A stretch of DNA of 11,861 nt, taken from Pseudolabrys sp. (GTDB taxonomy: Bacteria > Pseudomonadota > Alphaproteobacteria > Rhizobiales > Xanthobacteraceae). Shown in pieces: positions 1-5,965 of the stretch. The notes beneath the pieces are model-generated. The model saw only the letters and a list, made by a program, of their open reading frames with translations. It was not told the DNA's origin and made no database searches. Positions within the stretch are counted from its first letter, which is position 1. The number at the start of each line of letters is the position of its first letter. The position numbers were made by a program, and so were the translations under genes. The stretch is from NCBI GenBank assembly GCA_019246455.1, contig JAFAQJ010000012.1, positions 1-11,861 on the forward strand, written 5' to 3'.

Positions 1-772
1 ACTCGATATTTCCTTTCCGAAAGGCGGCGCGCTGCGGCCGCAAGCCTTCAACCGCATTCTCGCGCAGGTGAAGGGCAAGGAGTACGAGCAGCTCGTCAAT
101 GAGGTCGTGCTGCGCTCGCAAGCACAGGCGGAATACGCGGCCGAGAACTATGGGCACTTCGGTCTCAATTTACGCCGCTACGCACACTTCACTTCGCCCA
201 TTCGACGCTATGCTGACCTCGTCGTGCATCGCGGCCTGATTCGCGCCGGCAAGCTCGGCCATGATGGCCTGCCGCCAACCGAAGACCACGCCTCGCTTGC
301 CGAAGTTGCCGCGAAAATTTCGGCGACCGAGCGCCGCGCGATGCTGGCCGAGCGCGAGACCGCCGACCGGCTGATTGCGCACTTCCTCGCCGACCGCATC
401 GGGGCGACGTTCGAGGGTCGCATCTCCGGCGTCACGCGGGCCGGCCTGTTCGTCAAACTCAACGAGACTGGCGCCGACGGCTTCATCCCGGCTCGCACTA
501 TCGGCGAGGAATATTTCCGGTTCGACGAGGCAGGACGCGCGATGGTCGGCAGCCGCTCCGGCATGCGCCATCGCCTGGGCGACGGCGTCACGGTCAAGCT
601 GGTCGAAGCCGCCCCGGTCGCCGGTGCCCTGCGCTTTGAGCTCTTGTCGGAGGGCCGCAGCGGTGGAATACGACATCGCAAGGATGGCATGCGGCGCGAA
701 CCCAGCGAGCGGCCGCATAAGTATCGTCCGCCGAAACATTCGAAGCGCAAGGGCAAGCGGAAGGCACGATGA
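1..772 (+). CDS. rnr: Ribonuclease R, C-terminal part (5' end outside window)
   Basis: This is the last 256 residues of RNase R, a processive 3'-5' exoribonuclease that degrades structured RNA in the cytoplasm. The reading frame is already open at base 2, so the gene begins upstream; the GTG at 68 is an internal Val codon. The visible part starts inside the RNB catalytic domain: the YAHFTSPIRRYADLVVHR segment (bases about 179-235) is a hallmark of the family's RNB region. A C-terminal S1 RNA-binding domain follows, roughly bases 400-645 (GATFEGRISGVTRAGLFVKL onwards). The last 35 or so residues are a Lys/Arg-rich tail, as is usual for RNase R. The TGA stop overlaps the ATG of the next gene (ATGA, 769-772), so the Nudix gene is probably cotranslated. 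Identity is near certain; only the N-terminal part cannot be judged. Confidence 0.95.
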   Translation, partial: LDISFPKGGALRPQAFNRILAQVKGKEYEQLVNEVVLRSQAQAEYAAENYGHFGLNLRRYAHFTSPIRRYADLVVHRGLIRAGKLGHDGLPPTEDHASLAEVAAKISATERRAMLAERETADRLIAHFLADRIGATFEGRISGVTRAGLFVKLNETGADGFIPARTIGEEYFRFDEAGRAMVGSRSGMRHRLGDGVTVKLVEAAPVAGALRFELLSEGRSGGIRHRKDGMRREPSERPHKYRPPKHSKRKGKRKAR

Positions 773-1506
773 CGGACACTCAGAGCAAATTGGCCGAGCG
801 GATGACCAAATCCGAGCGCGATCAGTCGTTCCCCGACAGCGTGCCGCGCGACGCGGCCACCTTGATGCTGATCGACCGTTCGGGACCCAATCCCCTCGTC
901 CTTCTTGGCCGCCGTCACGCCAACCACAAATTCATGCCCGGCAAATTCGTATTTCCGGGTGGTCGCATCGAAAAGGTCGACGCCGAAATGAAAGCCGCGG
1001 CCGAACTCGACCCAACCGCGGCGAAAAAAATCGCAGCGCGCCCGCGGGATGCCGACATGCCAGCTCCGCGCGCCTTTCCGCTCGCTGCGATCCGCGAGAC
1101 CTTCGAGGAAACCGGTCTGATGCTTGGTGTCAAAGGCGCATCGAGCGCGCCGAATGTCGAATGGGCGGGTTTCTCGCAAGCCGACATTCTTCCGGATCTG
1201 TCGCAGGTGCATTTCATCGCGCGCGCGATCACGCCGCCGCGGCGGCCCAAACGTTTCGACACCCGCTTTTTTACGGTCGACGCGCAGCACATCGCGCATA
1301 AGGTTGAGGGCGTCGTCGGGCCCGACAGCGAGCTCGTCGAACTGGTCTGGATTCCGATCCGGGAGGCCAAGACGCTCGACATGCCGACGATCACCGGCGT
1401 CGTGCTCGAAGAACTTGAGGCGCGCGTCAAAGCCGGGATGGCGCACAGCTTACCGGTGCCGTTTTATTTCATGGAAAATCAGCAGTTTTTGCGCGAGCTA
1501 CTGTAA
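769..1506 (+). CDS. Nudix hydrolase with an interrupted Nudix box (NUDT19-like)
   Basis: A 245-residue Nudix-superfamily hydrolase, expected to cleave nucleoside diphosphates linked to another group, with Mg2+. The Nudix box is visible but split: FPGGRIE at residues 62-68 supplies the Gly/Glu half and RETFEETGL at 109-117 supplies the REUXEEXGU half. About 40 residues separate them, many charged or Ala/Pro-rich, where the classical box has seven. Such an insertion is known in the NUDT19 (RP2p) group, some members of which act on coenzyme A; CoA diphosphatase activity here is inference only. The start overlaps the rnr stop (ATGA), and a purine-rich GGAAGG at 759-764 can serve as ribosome binding site. 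The next gene, rpmG, has its own promoter, so this gene probably ends the rnr operon. The Nudix fold is secure, the substrate is not. Confidence 0.88.
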   Translation: MTDTQSKLAERMTKSERDQSFPDSVPRDAATLMLIDRSGPNPLVLLGRRHANHKFMPGKFVFPGGRIEKVDAEMKAAAELDPTAAKKIAARPRDADMPAPRAFPLAAIRETFEETGLMLGVKGASSAPNVEWAGFSQADILPDLSQVHFIARAITPPRRPKRFDTRFFTVDAQHIAHKVEGVVGPDSELVELVWIPIREAKTLDMPTITGVVLEELEARVKAGMAHSLPVPFYFMENQQFLRELL

Positions 1507-1518
1507 GCGACGGGTTTT

Positions 1519-1547
1519 CTTGACTTTTCGCGCTTCGACGCTAGTTT
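1519..1547 (+). promoter_or_regulatory. Probable housekeeping sigma-factor promoter of rpmG
   Basis: CTTGAC at 1519-1524 fits a -35 element of the alphaproteobacterial housekeeping sigma factor. A CTAGTT/TAGTTT -10-like element lies at 1541-1547, giving a spacer of about 16 bases. It sits in the 74-base gap after the Nudix gene and 34 bases before the rpmG start. The match is by eye only. Confidence 0.55.
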
Positions 1548-1580
1548 CCGCGCCAAATCCGTGTCGTTTCCGAGGTTCCA

Positions 1581-1748
1581 ATGGCCAAAGCCGTCAGTCT
1601 CAAGATCAAACTCGTGTCCAGCGCCGACACCGGGCACTACTATGTCACCAAGAAGAATTCGCGCACCATGACCGACAAATTGGTCAAGAAGAAATACGAT
1701 CCGATCGCGAAGAAACACGTCGAATATCGAGAATCTAAGATCAAGTAA
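1581..1748 (+). CDS. rpmG: 50S ribosomal protein L33
   Basis: This short gene encodes 55 residues beginning [18 protein letters not shown] and ending in ESKIK, the typical length and sequence of alphaproteobacterial L33, a small basic protein of the large ribosomal subunit near the E site. The [11 protein letters not shown] motif and the repeated Lys-Lys pairs are characteristic. It has no cysteine, so it is the zinc-independent (C-) form rather than the CxxC zinc-binding form. GAGG at 1572-1575 lies five bases before the ATG. The gene is framed by its own promoter upstream and an intrinsic terminator right behind it, so it is probably transcribed alone. A position between a rnr/Nudix segment and pleD-divK is, from memory, a recurrent arrangement in Hyphomicrobiales. 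Confidence 0.96.
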   Translation: MAKAVSLKIKLVSSADTGHYYVTKKNSRTMTDKLVKKKYDPIAKKHVEYRESKIK

Positions 1749-1759
1749 TTCTCCGAATG

Positions 1760-1789
1760 AGGGCGCCCGCGAGGCGCCCTTTGCTTTTT
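1760..1789 (+). terminator. Intrinsic terminator of rpmG
   Basis: A perfect eight-base-pair stem, AGGGCGCC (1760-1767) with GGCGCCCT (1773-1780), closes a five-base loop and is followed by the T-rich tract TTGCTTTTT. It begins 11 bases after the rpmG stop codon. Confidence 0.88.
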
Positions 1790-1800
1790 GCGGCCGGGAA

Positions 1801-1829
1801 TTGCCCGCGCGTTCCGCTGTTTCTATGTT
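1801..1829 (+). promoter_or_regulatory. Candidate promoter of the DsrE-like gene
   Basis: TTGCCC (1801-1806) and TATGTT (1824-1829) are separated by exactly 17 bases; each matches four of six positions of the sigma-70 consensus. It lies between the rpmG terminator and the start codon at 1854, which is where a promoter for this gene is needed. Assigned by eye. Confidence 0.5.
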
Positions 1830-1842
1830 GAAGCGGAATTTC

Positions 1843-1847
1843 AGGAG
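1843..1847 (+). promoter_or_regulatory. Ribosome binding site deciding the DsrE-like start
   Basis: AGGAG six bases before the ATG at 1854. The frame is also open from an earlier ATG at 1788, but that one lies on the rpmG terminator and upstream of the candidate promoter. The 1854 start gives an intact signal peptide. Confidence 0.75.
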
Positions 1848-1853
1848 CTTTCT

Positions 1854-2294
1854 ATGCTGAATTTCTTGCGCATCGCGTTGATCGCCGCCGCCGCGATCTT
1901 TGCCGCGCTGCCTGCGACTGCCGGCGAACATCACAAACTCGCGCTTCAGATCAGCGACAACGATCCGGAGAAAATGAACGCGGTGCTCAATGTCGCCTCC
2001 AACGTGTCGCGGTACTATTCGGAGAAAGGCGATGAGGTCGACATTCAAATTGTCGCCTTCAATGCCGGCTTTCACATGCTGCGCGAAGACACTTCGCCGG
2101 TGAAGGCGCGCCTCAAGTCCTTCAAGCAGGGGATGCCGAACGTCTCGTTCATGGCGTGCGACGTCACGTTGCGCTCGATGGCAGCCAAAGAAGGCAAGGA
2201 GCCGCCGCTGGTCGCGAATGCTCAGCATGTCGAATCCGGCGTCGTGACGCTGATCGAACTCGCCGAAAAAGGCTGGACCGTCGTTCGGCCCTGA
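1854..2294 (+). CDS. Exported DsrE/DsrF-like family protein
   Basis: A 146-residue protein with a clear Sec signal peptide: Asn/Arg near the N-terminus, an Ala/Ile-rich core (residues 7-19) and a likely cleavage site after ATA at 21-23. The mature part has the DsrE-like pattern (COG1416 type): a first strand LALQISDND, an alternating helix/strand core with DIQIVAFNAG, a single cysteine at residue 102 in the segment FMACDVTL, and a closing ESGVVTLIELAEKGWTVVRP. DsrE-type proteins handle sulfur or persulfide groups through a conserved cysteine, but many periplasmic members of this branch have no assigned role, so a sulfur function is inference. The gene has its own promoter and Shine-Dalgarno site and stands alone, converging on pleD. 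I see no sulfur-metabolism neighbours. Confidence 0.8.
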   Translation: MLNFLRIALIAAAAIFAALPATAGEHHKLALQISDNDPEKMNAVLNVASNVSRYYSEKGDEVDIQIVAFNAGFHMLREDTSPVKARLKSFKQGMPNVSFMACDVTLRSMAAKEGKEPPLVANAQHVESGVVTLIELAEKGWTVVRP

Positions 2295-2308
2295 CCGCCA
2301 AATAAGGT

Positions 2309-2362
2309 GGCCGGCCGGAAGTAGCGTCTGAGGAGGCCACTCGCGCCACTTCCAGGCCGGCC
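2309..2362. repeat. Long inverted repeat in the convergent spacer
   Basis: GGCCGGCCGGAAGT (2309-2322) pairs with ACTTCC-A-GGCCGGCC (2348-2362): 14 base pairs with one bulged A, around a 25-base loop. It lies between the convergent DsrE-like gene and pleD. On the plus strand no T-tract follows; on the minus strand the stem is followed by ACCTTATTT. It could therefore be a weak terminator for pleD or a palindromic element. The pairing is plain, the role is not known. Confidence 0.55.
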
Positions 2363-2421
2363 GAACCCCACGGGACCCAGGAGATGCGGCGGACCTGAGC
2401 ACTCCGCAGGGTATTGTTGAG

Positions 2422-2452
2422 GCGCGTTCGCGCAATATGCGAATCGGCGCGC
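2422..2452. repeat. Second bulged inverted repeat in the spacer
   Basis: GCGCG-TTCGC (2422-2431) pairs with GCGAA (2439-2443) and CGCGC (2448-2452), with a short bulge and a seven-base loop. A smaller one, GCGGA (2389-2393) with TCCGC (2403-2407), lies between it and the long repeat. Apart from these stems I recognise nothing in the 230 bases 2295-2524: no gene and no clear T-tract terminator. Confidence 0.4.
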
Positions 2453-2524
2453 TGATCTCGCGAGGTTAGGCCCAATGCCCACCCCGACAAGTCACATTTT
2501 AAGCCGTTGGAATGACGCGCTATT

Positions 2525-3898
2525 TCAGGCCGCGTCGGGGACGACCCGGTTGCGGCCATCGCGCTTGGCGCGATAGAGCGCGGTGTCGGCGCGCTTGAGG
2601 ATGGCGGCCGCGTTGTCCTGCATGCCGCTGAGCGCGGCGATCCCGATCGAGATCGTGACGTCGAGGTTCGCGGCACCCTGCTGGATCGCGAACTGCTCGC
2701 CGGCGATGCGCCGGCGCAGCCGCTCGGCCACCATGCCGGCGACGGCGATGTCGGTTTCGGGCATCACGATCACGAATTCCTCGCCGCCATAGCGGCAAGC
2801 CAGATCGATGTTGCGAATGCATTTGCGGATACGCAACGCGAATTCGCGCAACACGTCGTCGCCGGCATCGTGGCCGTGCGTATCGTTGATCGACTTGAAG
2901 TAATCGATGTCGAGGATCAGCACCGAAATCGGCTTGCTGCGGGCGGAAGCCTGCTCGACCAGTCCCGAAAGATGAGTTTCCATGTAACGGCGGTTGAACA
3001 GCCCGGTGAGCGCGTCGGTGATCGCCATCTCGATCGACATCTGCACGTTGTCGCGCAGGCGCTCGGTGTATCGCTTCTTCTTGATCTGTGTGCGCACGCG
3101 CGCCAGCATTTCGTTCTTGTCGATCGGGCGGATCAAATAATCGTTGATGCCGATTTCGAGCCCGCGCACCAGCCGCGCATTGTTGTCGGCCTCGGATACG
3201 GCCAGGATCGGCGTGTTGCGCGTGCGCTCGAGCGAGCGGATCTGGCTGCACAGGCGCAAACCGTCGAAATTTTCGAGCTGCAGCGAAACAATGATGACGT
3301 CGTAATTTCCGTCGGCAGCTCGAAACAGGCCCTCGTTCGGATCTGCCTCGACGTCAACGACATGCTCGGACGACAGCATCGAAACGATGCGCTCATAAGA
3401 AGTCTTACGGTCGTCGACGACCAGAATGCGGCCATTGCGGCCGTTGTCGGTAACGGCGTCCTTTTCCGGGCTCTGAATGCCGACCTCTTTGGACGTCACG
3501 GCGCGCATGCGCAGTTCGTCCGTCACCATCTTGAGGCGCGCCAGCGATCGCACACGCGAAATCAACGCAACATCGACAACCGGCTTGGTGAGAAAATCAT
3601 CAGCGCCGGCCTCAAGGCCGCGTACACGATCTGACGGCTGATCGAGCGCCGTCACCATGACGACGGGGATATGGTGCGTGACAGGATTTGATTTCAGGCG
3701 GCGGCAAACCTCAAAGCCGTCCATGTCCGGCATCATGACGTCGAGCAGCACGATGTCGCATTCCGCGCGCTCGCACATCGCCAAAGCTTGCGCGCCGCTA
3801 AACGCCGTCGCGACGTCGAAATATTCCGCCGACAGCCGCGCTTCGAGCAGCTTCACGTTGGCCGGAACGTCATCGACGACAAGAACACGCGCACTCAT
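2525..3898 (-). CDS. pleD: Response-regulator diguanylate cyclase PleD
   Basis: A 457-residue protein with the full PleD layout REC-REC-GGDEF. It makes the second messenger cyclic di-GMP from two GTP; in Caulobacter it drives the swarmer-to-stalked transition and is activated by phosphorylation. The first receiver (about 3-120) has acidic D9/D10, phosphoacceptor D53 in LLDVMMPDMDG, and K105. The second receiver (about 157-272) keeps D162/D163 but has Ser205 where the phosphorylated Asp would be and Arg257 for the usual Lys, so it is a non-phosphorylated adaptor, as known for PleD. The cyclase domain (about 293-455) has the active-site motif GGEEF at 371-375 and the allosteric RxxD inhibition site RNID at 362-365, five residues before it. 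It starts nine bases after divK, so the two form an operon. Confidence 0.95.
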   Translation of the reverse strand: MSARVLVVDDVPANVKLLEARLSAEYFDVATAFSGAQALAMCERAECDIVLLDVMMPDMDGFEVCRRLKSNPVTHHIPVVMVTALDQPSDRVRGLEAGADDFLTKPVVDVALISRVRSLARLKMVTDELRMRAVTSKEVGIQSPEKDAVTDNGRNGRILVVDDRKTSYERIVSMLSSEHVVDVEADPNEGLFRAADGNYDVIIVSLQLENFDGLRLCSQIRSLERTRNTPILAVSEADNNARLVRGLEIGINDYLIRPIDKNEMLARVRTQIKKKRYTERLRDNVQMSIEMAITDALTGLFNRRYMETHLSGLVEQASARSKPISVLILDIDYFKSINDTHGHDAGDDVLREFALRIRKCIRNIDLACRYGGEEFVIVMPETDIAVAGMVAERLRRRIAGEQFAIQQGAANLDVTISIGIAALSGMQDNAAAILKRADTALYRAKRDGRNRVVPDAA

Positions 3899-3907
3899 GA
3901 CCGATGC

Positions 3908-4279
3908 CTACGCATTACCCAGAAAGTGACGGATCGTCTCGATGAATTTGCCGACCGAAATCGGTTTCGACAGATACGCCTCGCAGCCCCCTTCGCGGAT
4001 ACGCTCCTCGTCGCCCTTCATCGCGAAGGCGGTGACGGCCACCACCGGTATCGCCTTGAGCTCGGGATCGTCCTTGAGCCACTTGGTCACTTCCAGGCCG
4101 GACACTTCCGGCAGTTGAATATCCATGAGGACAAGATCGGGCCGATGCTTGCGCGCCAGATCGATCGCCTCGATGCCGTTGCGGGTGCCGACGGTCTGAT
4201 AGCCATGAGCTTCCAGCAGATCGTGGAAGAGCTTCATGTTCAGTTCGTTGTCCTCGACGATCAGGACGGTTTTCGCCAT
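3908..4279 (-). CDS. divK: Single-domain response regulator DivK
   Basis: A 123-residue protein that is only a receiver domain and is very close to Caulobacter DivK over segments such as [20 protein letters not shown] and [20 protein letters not shown]. DivK is phosphorylated by PleC/DivJ-type kinases and controls the CckA-CtrA cell-cycle pathway by binding partner proteins. Visible receiver residues are E9/D10, phosphoacceptor D53 ([11 protein letters not shown]), T83 and K105. I place the start at the [12 protein letters not shown] methionine because family members begin there; the frame is open 19 residues further, to an ATG at 4336, but that extension has no family support. Oddly, the best purine run, GGGGGAG, abuts the ATG without spacing. 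divK is first in the divK-pleD operon. No CtrA-like TTAA pair is visible upstream. Confidence 0.96.
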   Translation of the reverse strand: MAKTVLIVEDNELNMKLFHDLLEAHGYQTVGTRNGIEAIDLARKHRPDLVLMDIQLPEVSGLEVTKWLKDDPELKAIPVVAVTAFAMKGDEERIREGGCEAYLSKPISVGKFIETIRHFLGNA

Positions 4280-4410
4280 CTCCCCCGCCCCAAAACCCCG
4301 CGGTCTGCCCGGATCGCTCAAAAAGTGGCAATCCACATCGCCTTATTGCGCGTCCCGGAGCGCCTCGGCACGGTAAGGCTGATTCATTACGGAAAGGCAA
4401 ATGGAAGCCC
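4280..4410. promoter_or_regulatory. Divergent promoter region of divK-pleD and DUF3572-dinB
   Basis: These 131 bases must hold promoters for both directions, but I cannot pick a convincing -35/-10 pair on either strand. What stands out is the small inverted repeat GTGG-CAAT-CCAC at 4325-4336, overlapping ATCCACA (4331-4337), which resembles the conserved part of a DnaA box. One GANTC methylation motif lies at 4381-4385. Confidence 0.4.
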
Positions 4411-4710
4411 ATGAAAACGCGGCTATCCGTTACTCCGGACGCGGCGGAAACGCTTGCTATTCAGGCGCTTAACTACATCGCCGAGGATACCGAGCGGCTT
4501 GGCCGCTTCTTGGCGCTCACCGGCATCGGCCCGGCCGATATCCGGACCGCAGCGCATGAACCGAGGTTCCTTGCTGGTGTGCTCGACCATATCGCCGGTA
4601 ACGAGGCACTCCTCATCAAATTCGCCGTCGAATGCGGCGTGCCGCCAGGCGTCGTCAAAGCCGCGCGCGACGTCCTGGCCGGCCACGATTGGGAGCGCGA
4701 GGTGCCGTGA
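4411..4710 (+). CDS. DUF3572 family protein of unknown function
   Basis: A 99-residue, probably cytoplasmic and helical protein with no signal peptide or membrane segment. It matches what I know of DUF3572: AETLAIQALNYIAEDTERLG near the N-terminus, LTGIGPADIR, then RFLAGVLDHIAGNEALL and a short C-terminal helix ending near GHDWEREVP. No catalytic motif is visible and the function is unknown. GGAAG at 4403-4407 is a close (three-base) ribosome binding site. Its TGA stop overlaps the GTG start of dinB (GTGA, 4707-4710), which points to translational coupling. From memory, the divK / DUF3572 / dinB order recurs in Hyphomicrobiales, so a link to Pol IV or its dosage is possible but untested. Confidence 0.85.
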   Translation: MKTRLSVTPDAAETLAIQALNYIAEDTERLGRFLALTGIGPADIRTAAHEPRFLAGVLDHIAGNEALLIKFAVECGVPPGVVKAARDVLAGHDWEREVP

Positions 4711-5957
4711 CGGACCCGGGTTTCTGCCGCGATTGCCTCACCGAAGCGATTGCTTCGCCGCGCTGCCCAGCTTGCGGTTCGCCGCGTCTTGTGCGGCACG
4801 CCGACATCGCAAAACTGGCGATTGCGCACATCGACTGCGACGCGTTTTACGCCACGATCGAGAAACGCGACAACCCGGAACTAGCCGACAAACCCGTCGC
4901 GGTCGGCGGCGGCAAGCGCGGCGTCGTGGCGGCTTGCTGTTATGTCGCGCGCACCTACGGCATCCGCTCGGCGATGCCAATGTTCGAGGCGAAGCAACGT
5001 TGCCCTCACCTCACCGTCATCAAGCCGCAAATGTCGAAATACGTCGAGGTCGGCCGCGCGGTGCGCCGGCTGATGCATGCCCTGACGCCGCAAGTCGAGC
5101 CACTGTCAATCGATGAAGCCTTCCTCGACCTCACCGGCACTGAACGGCTGCACGGTATGTATACCGCGAAGCTTCTGGCGAAGTTTGCGCTCCAGGTCGA
5201 ACGCGAACTGGGCATCACCGTGTCGATCGGCCTGTCAGGCAACAAGTTTCTCGCCAAGATCGCATCAGATCTCGACAAGCCGCGAGGCTTTGCCGTGTTG
5301 AGCCCGGCGGAAGCGCCGGTGTTCCTGGCGCCGAAGCCGGTCAACTTCATCTATGGCGTCGGCGCCGCGAGCGCGGCGCGGCTCGCGCAGGACGGCATTC
5401 GAATTGTCGGCGACCTGCAACGAAAGAGCGAGCGAGAATTGCTGGAGCTCTATGGGCAGGAAGGCGTGCGCCTGTCGCGCCTGTCGCGTGGCCTTGATGA
5501 TCGCAAGGTCGATCCTGAAGGCGAGACCAAAAGCGTGTCGGCCGAGACGACGTTCGAGCATGACGTCGCCGAATTCCGGCCGCTCGAGCAAATCCTGTGG
5601 GAGTTGACCGAGCGCGTATCGGCGCGTCTCAAGCGCTACGGCCTGGCAGGCGCGACGGTGACGCTCAAGCTGAAAACATCGGATTTCAAGATTCGCACGC
5701 GCGCGCGCTCATTACCGCAAGTGACCCAGCTCGCCGCCAAGATCTTCGCGGCGGGACGCGATCTCCTCGAGAACGAGGTGGGCAGCACGAAATACCGGCT
5801 GCTCGGCATCGGGGTCAGCAACCTGACCGAGGTTGAAGGTGACGATCTCGCTGACCTAATCGACCGCCGCGAGGCGCAGGCCGAGCACGCGATGGATCGG
5901 CTGCGCTCGAAGTTTGGCAGCGAGGCTGTGGTGAAGGGCCTCATCTTCGAGGACTAG
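4707..5957 (+). CDS. dinB: DNA polymerase IV with N-terminal zinc ribbon
   Basis: A 416-residue Y-family DNA polymerase that copies damaged templates and extends mismatched ends with low fidelity. Catalytic metal ligands are D43 in HIDCDAF and the SIDEAF motif (D136, E137); Tyr48 occupies the steric-gate position. Palm, fingers and thumb cover about 36-270, and the little-finger domain about 275-385 (KSVSAETTF onwards). The first 30 residues form a CxxC...CxxC motif (C7, C10, C20, C23), a probable zinc ribbon absent from E. coli Pol IV but known in one alphaproteobacterial group. I chose the GTG at 4707 because it starts just before this motif, overlaps the DUF3572 stop and has GAGG at 4699-4702. 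The frame stays open upstream to 4632, but only inside DUF3572. The C-terminus ends KGLIFED and I see no clear QxxLGL-type clamp-binding motif. Confidence 0.94.
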   Translation: MTDPGFCRDCLTEAIASPRCPACGSPRLVRHADIAKLAIAHIDCDAFYATIEKRDNPELADKPVAVGGGKRGVVAACCYVARTYGIRSAMPMFEAKQRCPHLTVIKPQMSKYVEVGRAVRRLMHALTPQVEPLSIDEAFLDLTGTERLHGMYTAKLLAKFALQVERELGITVSIGLSGNKFLAKIASDLDKPRGFAVLSPAEAPVFLAPKPVNFIYGVGAASAARLAQDGIRIVGDLQRKSERELLELYGQEGVRLSRLSRGLDDRKVDPEGETKSVSAETTFEHDVAEFRPLEQILWELTERVSARLKRYGLAGATVTLKLKTSDFKIRTRARSLPQVTQLAAKIFAAGRDLLENEVGSTKYRLLGIGVSNLTEVEGDDLADLIDRREAQAEHAMDRLRSKFGSEAVVKGLIFED

Positions 5958-5965
5958 TTGCAAAT

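Noticed and set aside
208-1446. Long open frame on the minus strand across rnr and the Nudix gene
   Set aside because: It is antisense to two well-supported genes, has Arg/Ser-rich composition typical of a GC-rich shadow frame, and shows no recognisable domain.
2870-3634. 254-residue open frame antisense to pleD
   Set aside because: It mirrors the codon bias of pleD in the opposite strand; no family features, and pleD is unambiguous.
4381-4385. GANTC (CcrM methylation) motif in the divK promoter gap as a cell-cycle switch
   Set aside because: The same motif occurs elsewhere in the window inside coding regions (for example 238-242 and 1731-1735), so one copy is not evidence.
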